This document shows, piece by piece, positions 16,811-25,088 of a stretch of DNA of 64,000 bases (positions are counted from its first letter, which is position 1; each line of letters starts with the position of its first letter). Position numbers and translations under genes: made by a program. Source of the DNA: Phosphoribacter sp037046615 (GTDB taxonomy: Bacteria; Actinomycetota; Actinomycetes; Actinomycetales; Dermatophilaceae). The stretch is taken from positions 248,001 to 312,000 of the forward strand of contig JBAOHD010000008.1 in assembly GCA_037046615.1 (NCBI GenBank), in the 5' to 3' direction. The notes beneath the pieces were generated by a model, which saw only the letters and a program-made list of their open reading frames with translations, ran no database searches and was not told the DNA's origin.

Positions 16811-18052
16811 ATGAGTCGACGCCAGTTCCAGCCGCCCCCACGCTACGACTCCGAGCCACCCGACGACACTGGTTGCACCGTCCTCCATGTCGACATGGAC
16901 GCCTTCTACGCCTCGGCATCGCTCATCGACCGACCCGAGCTCCGGGGGACACCGGTCATCATCGGTGGCGGGGGTCGTTCGGTCGTCTTGTCGGCCACCT
17001 ATGAAGCGCGCGCTTTCGGGGTCACCTCCGCGATGCCGATGACCCGGGCTCGCCGTCTCTGTCCTCACGCGACGGTCATCCCACCCGACCACGACCGGTA
17101 TGCCGCGATCTCCTCCGCCGTCATGGCCACCTTCGCGAGCGTGACTGACCGGGTCGAGCCCTTGTCGCTCGACGAAGCTTTCCTCGACGTTGCCCCAGCC
17201 GTTCGACGATTGGGGCCCCCGGCCTCGATCGCGCAGTGGCTGCGCGACACGATCGCCGACGAGCAAGGCATCACCTGCTCCGTGGGGGTGTCATCGAGCA
17301 AGTTCGTCGCCAAACTCGCCTCCGGTTTGGCCAAGCCCGACGGCCTGCTCGTGGTCCCCGACGCGGACGTCGTGGGCTTCGTCCAGCAACTCCCGGTCGC
17401 TGCCCTGTGGGGCGTCGGCGATCGCACCGAGGAGGTCTTGCTCGGGCTCGGCTTGCGCACCGTCGGCGACATTGCCCACACCCCGCTCGACACTCTCAAG
17501 CGTGCCCTCGGCGAGGCTTCCGCAGCCCACCTGCACGACCTCGCCTGGGGACGAGACCCGCGCCGGGTCCAACCCGTCCATGTGGAGAAGAGCATTGGGT
17601 CCGACGAAACTTTCCCCTACGACATCGACGACCCCTCGGTCATCCATCGCGAGATCCTGCGGTTGTCCGATCGCACCGCCGCGCGGGTGCGCTCGGCAGG
17701 GATGGTCGGCCGCACGGTCACCCTTCGCGTGCGATTTGCCGACTTCACGACGATCACGCGGTCACGCACTCTTCGAGAGCACACCGACGTATCCCGCGAC
17801 ATCTATGCCACCGCTCGGGGGCTCTACGACGCCTTGGGATTGCAGCGGGCCAGGATCCGCCTCGTCGGGGTGCGTGTCGAAGGGCTGATCCCTGTCGACC
17901 GCGCAGCTCTCCAGCCACGCCTCGATGACCCCGACCACGGCTGGCGAGAGGCCGATCACGCGATCGACCGCGCCAGTGCGAGATTCGGCGCGGGAGCGGT
18001 GCGACCTGCCTCTCTCGTCGCGGAGTCAGCGTCCCTCAAGAGGCCGCGCTGA
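16811..18052 (+). CDS. dinB: DNA polymerase IV (DinB, Y family)
   Basis: A translesion polymerase of 413 residues. VLHVDMDAFYASASL contains the first catalytic Asp, YEARAFGVTSAMP the nucleotide-binding loop, and SLDEAFLDV the second acidic pair; CSVGVSSSKFVAKLASGLAKPDG and WGVGDRTEEVLLGLG complete palm and thumb, with a little-finger domain after 240. ATG 16811 has AGGAGG eight bases upstream and is preferred to GTG 16802. The C-terminus (AESASLKRPR) shows no standard QLxLF clamp motif, which is unusual. It belongs to the LexA-linked cassette. Confidence 0.94.
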   Translation: MSRRQFQPPPRYDSEPPDDTGCTVLHVDMDAFYASASLIDRPELRGTPVIIGGGGRSVVLSATYEARAFGVTSAMPMTRARRLCPHATVIPPDHDRYAAISSAVMATFASVTDRVEPLSLDEAFLDVAPAVRRLGPPASIAQWLRDTIADEQGITCSVGVSSSKFVAKLASGLAKPDGLLVVPDADVVGFVQQLPVAALWGVGDRTEEVLLGLGLRTVGDIAHTPLDTLKRALGEASAAHLHDLAWGRDPRRVQPVHVEKSIGSDETFPYDIDDPSVIHREILRLSDRTAARVRSAGMVGRTVTLRVRFADFTTITRSRTLREHTDVSRDIYATARGLYDALGLQRARIRLVGVRVEGLIPVDRAALQPRLDDPDHGWREADHAIDRASARFGAGAVRPASLVAESASLKRPR

Positions 18053-18221
18053 CCGGCATCGACGTCTTCCGGGCGACCGCGGCGACCCGGCCTCGGCCAG
18101 CTCCTCACGAGGCCAGGTTCCGTTCCTGGCGGTGTCGGCTTATCCTGTGAGGACGACGCCTGCATCGGGTGTCCTGAAGACCCATCAGGTCTGCGCACGA
18201 CGTGTCGAGGAAGGGGTGGCC

Positions 18222-18623
18222 ATGGCGCTGTCCGAGCGTGAGCAACAACTCCTCGAACAGATGGAACAGGCTCTCTACGCCGAGGATCCGCGGTTTGCGT
18301 CCAGGCTCCGCACCCAGAGCATGGCTGCTCAGAGCAGGCGGCTCGTCCTCGGCGGTGTGGGCATTGTCGTGGCTCTGGCTCTGGTCGTCATTGCCGCACT
18401 CAACCAGGCCATCTGGCTCGGCGCCGTCGGCTTCGCGCTGATGGTGGCAGCCGGGGTGTGGGCCTTCGCTCCGGCGCGTCGGTCCGGGCCGACCGGTGTC
18501 GTCGATCCCTCCGGCGGCGTCCGGCCAGCCCCGCCGACGAAGCGGCAGCCGCGTCAGAGCGGCACCGACGGCTTTATGCACCGCCTCGAAGAGCGGTGGG
18601 AGCGCCGCACTCACGAGGAGTGA
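18222..18623 (+). CDS. DUF3040 membrane protein
   Basis: A protein of 133 residues opening with MALSEREQQLLEQMEQALYAEDPRFAS, the hallmark of DUF3040, then two transmembrane helices (about 45-90) and a basic tail. In many actinobacteria it follows dinB directly, as here, often ahead of mraZ. ATG 18222 has GAGGAAGG upstream. TTATCCT in the 169-base gap after dinB may be part of its own -10 box. Function unknown. Confidence 0.85.
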   Translation: MALSEREQQLLEQMEQALYAEDPRFASRLRTQSMAAQSRRLVLGGVGIVVALALVVIAALNQAIWLGAVGFALMVAAGVWAFAPARRSGPTGVVDPSGGVRPAPPTKRQPRQSGTDGFMHRLEERWERRTHEE

Positions 18624-18628
18624 CCGTC

Positions 18629-18650
18629 ACAGGGGCGCCAGGCCCCCTGT
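18629..18650. terminator. Candidate bidirectional terminator between convergent genes
   Basis: ACAGGGG (18629-18635) pairs with CCCCTGT (18644-18650) around an 8-base loop, in the 46-base gap between the stops of the DUF3040 and DUF456 genes. Confidence 0.45.
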
Positions 18651-18669
18651 CAGCCGTTCCCGTGAGCCC

Positions 18670-19158
18670 CTAGCTGCCCTGACCCAGGGTGAGCAGGCCC
18701 ACGACCCACGTCGTGACGATCCCCAAGCCGGCCAGCAGTTCGATACCCATCGAGTGCGCCACGGCACGGAGCGCGACCTTCGTCGATGCCCAGGCGGCGG
18801 CGGACGTCTTGCTGCGCGCAAACTCCACGCCGAAAATCCCGAGGACGAAGCCCACCACTGCACCCAGCACGGGGATCACGAAAAAGCCCACGATGGCGGC
18901 AACCACTGCCACCACCATCGTTCCGGTGCCGATCCCGTGCTGACGCATCCGCCGCCCGGGGATGAGGTACTGCGTCACCACGCCCACGGCATACAGCACA
19001 AGCGAAACCCAGAAGACCCACCATGCGCGTGGGTCAGGGTGTTCGAAAGCCCACAGTGCCGTCGCGCCGACGGTCAGCAGCAGACCTGGGACAACAGGGA
19101 CGACGATGCCGAGAATGCCGACCAGCAGCAGCAGGCCGGTCACCAGCGTGAGCGTCAC
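18670..19158 (-). CDS. DUF456 membrane protein
   Basis: A 162-residue inner-membrane protein with four to five hydrophobic helices. GILGIVVPVVPGLLLTVGATALWAF and the Gly-rich FFVIPVLGAVVGFVLGIFGVEF are the repeated small-residue helices typical of DUF456. Function unknown. Its start lies 18 bases after the DUF7455 stop, so the two small genes form a leftward pair. Confidence 0.87.
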   Translation of the reverse strand: MTLTLVTGLLLLVGILGIVVPVVPGLLLTVGATALWAFEHPDPRAWWVFWVSLVLYAVGVVTQYLIPGRRMRQHGIGTGTMVVAVVAAIVGFFVIPVLGAVVGFVLGIFGVEFARSKTSAAAWASTKVALRAVAHSMGIELLAGLGIVTTWVVGLLTLGQGS

Positions 19159-19176
19159 TGCGTCACGCTCCGGAGA

Positions 19177-19386
19177 TCACGCGGTGCCGTCAGCGGTGGT
19201 CAACTGATCGGTCTCATCGTGGATCTCACTGGCCTGGTCGGCCAGCTTGGGCAGGTGGAGTCGACCGTGGTGAGCGCAAAAGTAGAGCTCACCACCGGAG
19301 CGCAGCCGCGCGCGAATGTAGGCCCGCGCCCCGCAGCGGTCGCAGCGGTCTGCGGCGCTCAGTCGGTGGACCAGTGTTGCGTTCAC
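19177..19386 (-). CDS. DUF7455 small zinc-ribbon-like protein
   Basis: A protein of 69 residues from GTG 19386 (AGAGAAGAG upstream). CDRCGARAYIRARLRSGGELYFCAHH presents CxxC plus C/H ligands that could bind one zinc ion. The longer frame back to 19518 adds a non-conserved extension. Members lie near sigA and parE/gyrB-like genes in actinobacteria, and here parE is divergent from it. Function unknown. Confidence 0.8.
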   Translation of the reverse strand: MNATLVHRLSAADRCDRCGARAYIRARLRSGGELYFCAHHGRLHLPKLADQASEIHDETDQLTTADGTA

Positions 19387-19732
19387 GTGCTCGCTCTTCT
19401 CTCTCGGGTAGGGACTCCAGCATGCCCCACTCTTGCCGCCGCGGCATTCGTGGCTCACCGGTCGATCACATGTCTCGATGATCCCCCGATGACCCGCCCC
19501 CGGGCTTGTCTTCGTCAACAGTCAAACATGCCGCAACCTTCCCCGTCGCGACAATTGGTCGATCTGGCCGTCGTCGACGCTCCTGCCCGCCACTCGGACA
19601 CGCGCCCCACGCATGGTCAGCATTGTCAGGGGGAGGGGCTAGCCTGCCCGGGGATAACAGATGCGACCCACGTCCGTCGACGCTGATGCGCTCGACGGTC
19701 GCACGAGGTCCAGAACAGGTGAGGCAGACAGC
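19387..19732. other. Divergent intergenic region between DUF7455 and parE
   Basis: These 346 bases carry no convincing gene. They must hold the promoters of both flanking genes. GGGGCTAGCCTG (TAGCCT at about 19639) is a possible -10 for parE, and TTGAC occurs twice on the minus strand near 19515-19528. A rightward frame from ATG 19661 joins parE in frame, but the GGTGAGG-GTG at 19733 is the better start. Confidence 0.4.
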
Positions 19733-21889
19733 GTGGCAGTCCGCAGGACAGGGACGAACACCCCGGCTCAGACCGATGGCGCAGGGGGCTACACCGCGCG
19801 CCATCTCCAGGTGCTCGAAGGCCTGGAGGCCGTGCGCAAGCGGCCCGGCATGTATATCGGGTCGACCGATCAACGCGGCCTCATGCACTGCGTCTGGGAG
19901 ATCATCGACAACGCAGTCGATGAAGCCCTCAACGGCTCCTGCGACCGCATCACCGTGGTGCTGTCCGCCGACGGGTCCGTCGAGGTCCGCGATAACGGTC
20001 GCGGGATCCCGGTCGACATCGAGCCCCGCACGGGGCTCAGCGGTGTCGAGGTGGTCTTCACCAAGCTTCACGCCGGCGGCAAGTTCGGCGGGGGCTCCTA
20101 TACGGCCTCGGGCGGCCTGCACGGCGTGGGGGCCTCGGTCGTCAATGCACTGTCCTCGCGACTCGACGTCGAGGTCGACCGGGCCGGCAAGACCTACGCC
20201 ATGAGCTTCCGCCGGGGCGAGCCGGGCTTGTTCACCGACCCACCGGGCCCCCACGCGCCCGACGCGCCGTTCACGGCATACGAGACCGGCAGTGAGCTCA
20301 GTGTCGTCGGAAGGGCCGCTCGGGGAGTGACCGGATCGCGGGTGCGTTTCTGGCCGGACCGGCAGATCTTCCTCAAAGAGGCACAGCTCGACCTCGACTC
20401 CCTGCGCGATCGAGCGCGGCAAACGTCCTTCCTCGTCCCCGGATTGGCGCTCGTCGTGCGCGACGAACGACCCGCCACCGTGGCCGCGACCGGCGGCATC
20501 CTCGAGGAGACCTTCCATCACCTGGGCGGGATCTCCGAGTATGCCGAGTACCTCGCCCCCGACCCTGCGCTCACGGCTGTGTGGCGGTTGCAGGGGACGG
20601 GGAGGTTTACCGAGACCGTCCCTGTGCTCGACGACCGAGGCCACATGACCCCGACCGAGGTCGAGCGTGAGTGCGCTGTCGACGTCGCGGTGCGGTGGGG
20701 CACCGGCTACGAGGCCAAGGTCAGTTCGTTCGTCAACATCATCGCGACGCCCAAAGGCGGGTCTCACGTCGCAGGCTTCGACCAGGCGATCCTCAAGGTC
20801 TTCCGCAAGCAACTCGAGGTCAATGCCAGGCGTCTCAAGGTGGGATCGGACAAGGTCGACAAGGACGACATCCTCGCCGGCGTCACGGCGGTCATCACCG
20901 TGCGGCTGGCCGAGCCACAGTTCGAGGGCCAGACCAAAGAGGTGCTCGGCACCGCAGCGGTCCGAGCGATCGTCGCGCGGGTCGTCGAGCAGGAGCTCAC
21001 GGCGCGGCTGACATCGACCAAGCGCGACGACAAGGCTCAGGCGGCGCTGCTGCTGGACAAGGTCGTCTCCGAGATGAAGTCCCGGATCAGCGCCCGGGTG
21101 CACAAGGAGACGCAGCGCAAGAAGACCCTGCTCGAATCCTCTTCGCTGCCAGCAAAGTTGGCTGACTGCCGCACGTCCGACGTCGAGCGCTCGGAGCTAT
21201 TCATCGTCGAAGGAGACAGCGCCCTCGGCACGGCCAAGCTCGCCCGGTCCTCTGACTACCAGGCCCTCCTGCCGATCCGGGGCAAGATCCTCAATGTCCA
21301 GAAGGCGTCCGTGGCCGACATGCTCAAAAACGCCGAGTGCGCCGCGATCATCCAGGTTATCGGCGCAGGCTCGGGGCGCAGCTTCGACCTGGAGGCGGCC
21401 CGCTACGGCAAGGTGATCATCATGAGCGACGCCGACGTCGACGGTGCTCACATCCGCACCTTGCTGCTCACCTTGTTCTTCCGCTACATGCGCCCGCTGG
21501 TCGCCGCCGGGCGGGTGTATGCCGCGATGCCGCCGCTGCACCGGCTCGAGGTCATCGGCGGGCCGGGCAAGAAGAACGAATACATCTACACCTACAACGA
21601 GGCGCAGATGCGGGCCACCCGCGTCGCACTCGAGCGCAAGGGGCGCAAAGTCAAGGAACCACCCCAGCGCTACAAAGGGCTGGGTGAGATGGATGCCGAC
21701 CAGCTCGCCGACACGACGATGGACCCACGTCACCGCACGCTGCGTCGCGTCACCCTGGGCGAGGCCGAAGAGGCCGTGCGGATGGCCGAAGGTGTCTTCG
21801 ACCTGCTCATGGGCAATGACGTCGCCCCGCGGAAGGACTTCATCATCGACTCGGCTGGGTCTCTGGACCGGGAGCGGATCGACGCCTGA
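19733..21889 (+). CDS. parE: Type II topoisomerase subunit B (ParE-like, second GyrB)
   Basis: The ATPase/TOPRIM subunit of a topoisomerase IV-like enzyme, 718 residues. GHKL ATPase motifs: EIIDNAVDEAL, DNGRGIPVD and HAGGKFGGGSYTASGGLHGVGASVVNALS. TOPRIM: FIVEGDSALGTAKLARSSDYQALLPIRGKILNVQKA and the metal-binding IIMSDADVDGAHIRTLLLTL. The final helical segment ends PRKDFIIDSAG. The partner parC lies 6 kb away on the other strand. GTG 19733 with GGTGAGG upstream is chosen as start. Confidence 0.92.
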   Translation: MAVRRTGTNTPAQTDGAGGYTARHLQVLEGLEAVRKRPGMYIGSTDQRGLMHCVWEIIDNAVDEALNGSCDRITVVLSADGSVEVRDNGRGIPVDIEPRTGLSGVEVVFTKLHAGGKFGGGSYTASGGLHGVGASVVNALSSRLDVEVDRAGKTYAMSFRRGEPGLFTDPPGPHAPDAPFTAYETGSELSVVGRAARGVTGSRVRFWPDRQIFLKEAQLDLDSLRDRARQTSFLVPGLALVVRDERPATVAATGGILEETFHHLGGISEYAEYLAPDPALTAVWRLQGTGRFTETVPVLDDRGHMTPTEVERECAVDVAVRWGTGYEAKVSSFVNIIATPKGGSHVAGFDQAILKVFRKQLEVNARRLKVGSDKVDKDDILAGVTAVITVRLAEPQFEGQTKEVLGTAAVRAIVARVVEQELTARLTSTKRDDKAQAALLLDKVVSEMKSRISARVHKETQRKKTLLESSSLPAKLADCRTSDVERSELFIVEGDSALGTAKLARSSDYQALLPIRGKILNVQKASVADMLKNAECAAIIQVIGAGSGRSFDLEAARYGKVIIMSDADVDGAHIRTLLLTLFFRYMRPLVAAGRVYAAMPPLHRLEVIGGPGKKNEYIYTYNEAQMRATRVALERKGRKVKEPPQRYKGLGEMDADQLADTTMDPRHRTLRRVTLGEAEEAVRMAEGVFDLLMGNDVAPRKDFIIDSAGSLDRERIDA

Positions 21890-21929
21890 GTGTCGTGTCC
21901 TTGGCTTCCGTGGCCGCGCCGCGCGCAGT

Positions 21930-21950
21930 GGTCAGCGGTCAGCGGTCAGC
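21930..21950. repeat. Three tandem GGTCAGC heptamers
   Basis: GGTCAGC is repeated three times in the convergent gap between parE and lacI, running into the last codons of the lacI-type gene. Confidence 0.75.
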
Positions 21951-22956
21951 GGGATGCTGTGGTGCTCCGGACGATCATTTCGACGGGGAAATTGACCGTG
22001 AGTTCGGGCTCGCCATCGATCAGTCCGAGCAGCGCCAACATCGCGACGGCGGCGGCTTGTCCTTGAGCAGCGACGTCCTGACGGACAGTGGTGAGCCCGA
22101 AGACGGCGGCCATGTCGTGGTCGTCGATGCCGACGACCGAGATGTCTTCCGGCACCCGCAACCCCGCTTGGTGCGCTGCGGCGATGACTCCGAGGGCCAT
22201 TTCGTCGGAACCACACACGACCGCGCTCGGCACGTGGGGCAGTGACAGCAGGCGCTGCGCGCCAGCGTGGGCGTCGGCCACGCTCCAGTCGGACTCCAAG
22301 ATCCATTCGTCGCGCACGGGTATGCCGCGCTCTGCCAGGACGGTCTCGAAGCCTCGAAGGCGTTCCGCGGGTGTCTTGCCGTGGGGGTTGTGGGGGCGGG
22401 CCTTCCCGACGTAGGCGATGTCGGTGTGCCCGAGGTCGAGCAGATGCGTGGTGGCCATCGCGGAGCACCCGTGGTCGTCGATCCCGATCCGAGGAGCTGA
22501 CTGAAAGGGATATCCGACAGCGACGACCGGGAGGTCGAGCCGGTGGACGAGCTCACGCTCGGCTGCCTCGAGCTCGACGTTGATGACGATCAGACCGTCC
22601 ACCCGCTTGAACAGGCGCCCCTGCGTGAGCGACAACCGAGCCTCGGGTGACTTTTCCTCGAGGTCCATGAGGAGGATGTGGTGGTGGTGGTCGCGGAAGA
22701 CCTTTTCGATCGAGCTCATGATGCCGGTGAAGAACCATCGGGACATGAAGGGGGTGATGATCCCGATGAGGCGAGAGCGGCCTGAGGCGAGGCCGGCCGC
22801 GTCGGGACTGCCGATGTAGTCCAGTTCGTCCGCTGCTGCGACGACGCGCGCTCGGGTCTCCGGGTGGACCTTGTCCAGGCCTCGAAGCGCGCGCGACACC
22901 GTCGCCACTGACACGCCAGCGACGCGGGCGACATCAGAGATCGTCGGTTGTGCCAT
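21946..22956 (-). CDS. LacI-family transcriptional regulator
   Basis: A repressor of 336 residues. The N-terminal helix-turn-helix and hinge are clear (TISDVARVAGVSVATVSRAL, residues 4-23, and SGRSRLIGIITPFMSRWFF), followed by a periplasmic-binding-protein-like sensor with PSAVVCGSDEMALGVIAAAHQAG and VPEDISVVGIDDHD. The frame extends upstream, but ATG 22956 places the HTH at the N-terminus as in all family members. It is last in the leftward sugar-transport cluster and is expected to bind the TGAAAGCGCTTCCA operator upstream of the solute-binding protein gene; the inducer is probably the transported sugar. Confidence 0.92.
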   Translation of the reverse strand: MAQPTISDVARVAGVSVATVSRALRGLDKVHPETRARVVAAADELDYIGSPDAAGLASGRSRLIGIITPFMSRWFFTGIMSSIEKVFRDHHHHILLMDLEEKSPEARLSLTQGRLFKRVDGLIVINVELEAAERELVHRLDLPVVAVGYPFQSAPRIGIDDHGCSAMATTHLLDLGHTDIAYVGKARPHNPHGKTPAERLRGFETVLAERGIPVRDEWILESDWSVADAHAGAQRLLSLPHVPSAVVCGSDEMALGVIAAAHQAGLRVPEDISVVGIDDHDMAAVFGLTTVRQDVAAQGQAAAVAMLALLGLIDGEPELTVNFPVEMIVRSTTASR

Positions 22957-22982
22957 GTGCGAGCCCTCCACGTGATCGCAAG

Positions 22983-23018
22983 CTCTGGGCGTGCAGGACT
23001 GCGCCTGCACGCCCAGAG
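22983..23018. terminator. Perfect 15-bp stem-loop between permease gene and lacI
   Basis: CTCTGGGCGTGCAGG (22983-22997) pairs perfectly with 23004-23018 around a 6-base loop. No T-run follows on either strand. On the minus strand it lies just after the transporter genes, so it probably terminates or attenuates that transcript before lacI. Confidence 0.75.
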
Positions 23019-23066
23019 TCTGGCCGATTATCGCCGTGATGGTGTCCAGGACGCCATCACTGCCGG

Positions 23067-24059
23067 TCAGCCCTTGAGGCCACCGGCCAGCAGGCCACGG
23101 ACGAAGTAGCGTTGCAGCCCGAGGAAGACGGCGACGGGCACGATCATCGAGATGAAGGCACCTGCGGACAGGATGTGCCATGCGTTCCCTCGCGTGCCTG
23201 ACAACTCGGCGACCCGGACCGTCAGCGGAGCCACGTCGGGTGTGCCACCGAGAAAGACCAGGGAGACGAGCAGGTCGTTCCACACCCAGAGGAACTGGAA
23301 GATCCCGAAGGATGCCAGCGCCGGAGTCATGACAGGCAACATGATGCGGAAGAAGATCCGCACATGCCCCGCCCCGTCGACCCGAGCGGCCTCGATGAGC
23401 TCGCCGGGGATCTCCTTCATGAAGTTGTGGATGAGGAAGATCGCGAGTGGGAGGGCGAAGATCGTGTGCGAGAGCCACACCGTCCAGTACGACGACTTGA
23501 GGCCGAGCCAGCCCGAGTAAAACTGCAACAGGGGCAGCAGCGCCACCTGCAGCGGGATGATCTGGAGCGCGAAAACCCCCACGAAGAGGGCGTTCTTGAG
23601 CGGGAAGTCCATCCAGGCAAAGGCGTATGCCGCGAGGGATGCCAGCAGCAGCGGCAACAGCACGGACGGGATCGTGATGACCGTGCTGTTGATGAAGTAC
23701 TGGCCGAGGGCGACGTCACCTCCGGAGAGGGCCTCGGTGTAGTTCTCGATGTTGTAGCCGCCCGGGTTGGTCAGCGAACTCCACCAACCGGTGCGGTTGA
23801 TGTCCAACTGGCTCCGGAACGACGTGACGAACAGGCCAAATGTGGGCAGCGTCCACAGACCGGCGATGACGATCGCGAGGACCGACGCCCATGGCGAGGA
23901 CACCGCACGCGCGGCGTTGCCGGCGGCTGTCTTTTGCTTCCGGGGAGCCTTGGCGGGTTTGCCGGCGCCGGCACCAGGAGTGTCGACGACGACGGCAGTG
24001 CCTCCGATCGGGTTGGCCGCGCGGACCTCGGGCTCAGGGGTGGGGGACGAGGTGCTCAT
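23067..24059 (-). CDS. ABC sugar transporter permease (MalG/AglG type)
   Basis: An inner-membrane permease of 330 residues. A low-complexity Ala/Pro/Lys N-terminus (about 60 residues) precedes six transmembrane segments; the cytoplasmic EAA loop reads IPGELIEAARVDGAGHVRIFFRIMLPVMTPALAS. The ATG overlaps the stop of the upstream permease by one base (TGATG), showing translational coupling. With the other permease and the binding protein it should import an oligosaccharide, most likely an alpha-glucoside. No ATPase gene is in the cluster, so a shared MsiK-type ATPase is expected elsewhere. Confidence 0.9.
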   Translation of the reverse strand: MSTSSPTPEPEVRAANPIGGTAVVVDTPGAGAGKPAKAPRKQKTAAGNAARAVSSPWASVLAIVIAGLWTLPTFGLFVTSFRSQLDINRTGWWSSLTNPGGYNIENYTEALSGGDVALGQYFINSTVITIPSVLLPLLLASLAAYAFAWMDFPLKNALFVGVFALQIIPLQVALLPLLQFYSGWLGLKSSYWTVWLSHTIFALPLAIFLIHNFMKEIPGELIEAARVDGAGHVRIFFRIMLPVMTPALASFGIFQFLWVWNDLLVSLVFLGGTPDVAPLTVRVAELSGTRGNAWHILSAGAFISMIVPVAVFLGLQRYFVRGLLAGGLKG

Positions 24060-25015
24060 CAGGCGTCCTTCCGCATCTGGACGATGTTGTAGACGACGAT
24101 CGGGATGACGAGGACGAACAACAGCACGGCAAATGCCGCTCCGAGGCCCTCCCGGTTGTAGCGGAAGATCGCGTCGTAGAACTCGTTGGCGATGACTGAG
24201 GTCTCGAAGTTGCCGCCAGTCATCGTGCGGACGATGTCGAAGACTTTGAGGGTGCCGATGCCGATCGTCGTGAGGACGACGATGAGGGCGGAGCGGATGC
24301 TCGGCAAGGTGATGAAGCGGAACATTTTGAGCCCCTCGACGCCGTCGAGTTTGGCTGCTTCGATGATGTCGTCCGGGATCGCCTTGATGGCGGCCGACAG
24401 GACGGTCATGGCGAAGCCAGCCTGGATCCACACCATAACGACGATGAGGAAGAACGTGTTGCTCGGGGCATCGAGCATGAAGTTTTTGGGGTCTTTGCCC
24501 AGCGCGTCGAGGATCGCGTTGAACAGACCGATCTGGGTCCGTCCGGCGGTGCGGTACTCGTAGACGAACTTCCAGATGATGCCGGCGCCCACCATCGAGA
24601 TGGCCATGGGCAAGAAGACGAGGGCCTTGGCCAGTGCCTCGACCGGGGATCGGTCGATGAGGATCGCGTAGAGCAGCCCGACGGCCGTTGCCAGGACGGG
24701 GACGAGGACGACCCAAATGGCAGTGTTGCGCAGGACGAGGAGGTTTTCACTCCGGGTGAAGATGTCGGCGTAGTTGCTGAAACCAAACGACCCGTTGGTG
24801 TCGCTCTGGAACGAGCGCCAGATTGTCATGAGACCGGGGACGAGCAAGCCGAGCAAGAGGACGAGCGATGGGAGCACAAAGGCTCCAGCTTGAATCTTTT
24901 CGCCTCGGCGACCCTTGAACATCGACGCCAGCAGCAGCGTGCCGACGAACACCAAGGCAAACAGACCGAGCGCGAAGAACATCTGAGCGAACTTGGTCGC
25001 GGTATCCACAGACAC
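24059..25015 (-). CDS. ABC sugar transporter permease (MalF/AglF type)
   Basis: A permease of 318 residues from GTG 25015, with seven to eight hydrophobic segments and the EAA loop IPDDIIEAAKLDGVEGLKMFRFITLPSIR. The long periplasmic stretch with NFMLDAPSNTFFLIVVMVWIQAGFAM resembles AglF-like permeases of alpha-glucoside importers. It is separated from the binding-protein gene by 73 bases that hold a perfect stem-loop, and overlaps the next permease. Confidence 0.9.
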   Translation of the reverse strand: MSVDTATKFAQMFFALGLFALVFVGTLLLASMFKGRRGEKIQAGAFVLPSLVLLLGLLVPGLMTIWRSFQSDTNGSFGFSNYADIFTRSENLLVLRNTAIWVVLVPVLATAVGLLYAILIDRSPVEALAKALVFLPMAISMVGAGIIWKFVYEYRTAGRTQIGLFNAILDALGKDPKNFMLDAPSNTFFLIVVMVWIQAGFAMTVLSAAIKAIPDDIIEAAKLDGVEGLKMFRFITLPSIRSALIVVLTTIGIGTLKVFDIVRTMTGGNFETSVIANEFYDAIFRYNREGLGAAFAVLLFVLVIPIVVYNIVQMRKDA

Positions 25016-25034
25016 GCTCCCTTCTGGATTGACG

Positions 25035-25071
25035 CGTCAGGGGCGGCAGGCGGTGCCTGCCGCCCCTGACG
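25035..25071. terminator. Perfect 16-bp intercistronic stem-loop after the binding-protein gene
   Basis: CGTCAGGGGCGGCAGG (25035-25050) pairs perfectly with 25056-25071 around CGGTG. No T-run is present. Its place between the binding protein and permease genes suggests partial termination or mRNA stabilisation, giving more binding protein than permease, as known for malE-malF. Confidence 0.75.
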
Positions 25072-25088
25072 ACTGCTGGATCAGACGA

